Assembly (NCBI GenBank): GCA_901472505.1
Contig: LR590468.1
Coordinates: forward strand, 744,001-808,000
Direction: 5' to 3'
DNA: 64,000 bases
DNA from: Proteus vulgaris
GTDB taxonomy: Bacteria; Pseudomonadota; Gammaproteobacteria; Enterobacterales; Enterobacteriaceae
A program made the translations under genes and the position numbers. Positions 63,989 through 64,000 of the stretch are shown here, piece by piece. The first letter of the stretch is position 1; each line of letters opens with the position of its first letter. The notes below the pieces were generated by a model. The model was not told where the DNA came from. It saw nothing but the letters and a program-made list of their open reading frames with translations, and ran no database searches.

Positions 63989-64000
63989 TAACTCTATTTA

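Overview
The window is AT-rich chromosomal DNA of a Proteus species. The best marker is a Tat-exported L-amino acid deaminase of the kind known from P. mirabilis and P. vulgaris. MrpJ-like regulators, argU next to folD, and the cysS-ppiB-lpxH-purE-purK block fit the same genus. The chondroitin sulfate locus points towards the P. vulgaris side, but the species cannot be fixed from sequence alone.

Region 1 (1-18504) is a glycosaminoglycan (chondroitin sulfate type) utilisation locus with two divergent arms. The left arm (minus strand) has a DeoR-type regulator (AgaR-like), KbaZ, AgaS, a mannose-family PTS for GalNAc (EIIB, C, D, A), the deacetylase AgaA, KduI, KduD and a GH105 unsaturated glucuronyl hydrolase. 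The right arm (plus strand) has a radical-SAM sulfatase maturase, a Cys-type sulfatase, a DUF2264 protein, KbaY, KdgK, Eda and a DJ-1/PfpI protein. Together they would desulfate and split unsaturated chondroitin disaccharides, send the uronic acid through KduI-KduD-KdgK-Eda to pyruvate and triose phosphate, and send GalNAc through PTS-AgaA-AgaS-KbaYZ to triose phosphates. An array of TTTCGA motifs lies between the two arms.

Region 2 (18505-24941) is accessory DNA: a periplasmic ankyrin protein, a MrpJ-like regulator, a degenerate small membrane protein, the L-amino acid deaminase, and an Rhs fragment just upstream of the next region.

Region 3 (24942-46354) is a type VI secretion operon in the same gene order as Vibrio cholerae vipA to vasL (tssB-C-E-F-G-tagH-tssJ-K-L-H-vasH-tagO-tssA-tssM-vasL), followed by a second, divergent tssF. 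No hcp or vgrG is present. The VasH-position protein has no AAA+ sigma-54 activation domain.

Region 4 (46355-50662) is accessory: a second MrpJ-like regulator, a lone outer-membrane barrel, a lipase-like hydrolase and a scrap of a tyrosine integrase abutting tRNA-Arg (argU).

Region 5 (50663-64000) is mostly core genome: argU, folD, ybcJ, fruK (with a Cra operator but no fruB or fruA), a small membrane protein, cysS, ppiB, lpxH, purE, purK, an MFS transporter, a YnaI-type channel and ornithine decarboxylase speF.

At least 13 single-base indels interrupt eight otherwise well-conserved genes, 11 of them in homopolymer runs. Most are more likely sequencing or assembly errors than gene decay, so the affected genes are listed with their reconstructed extents.
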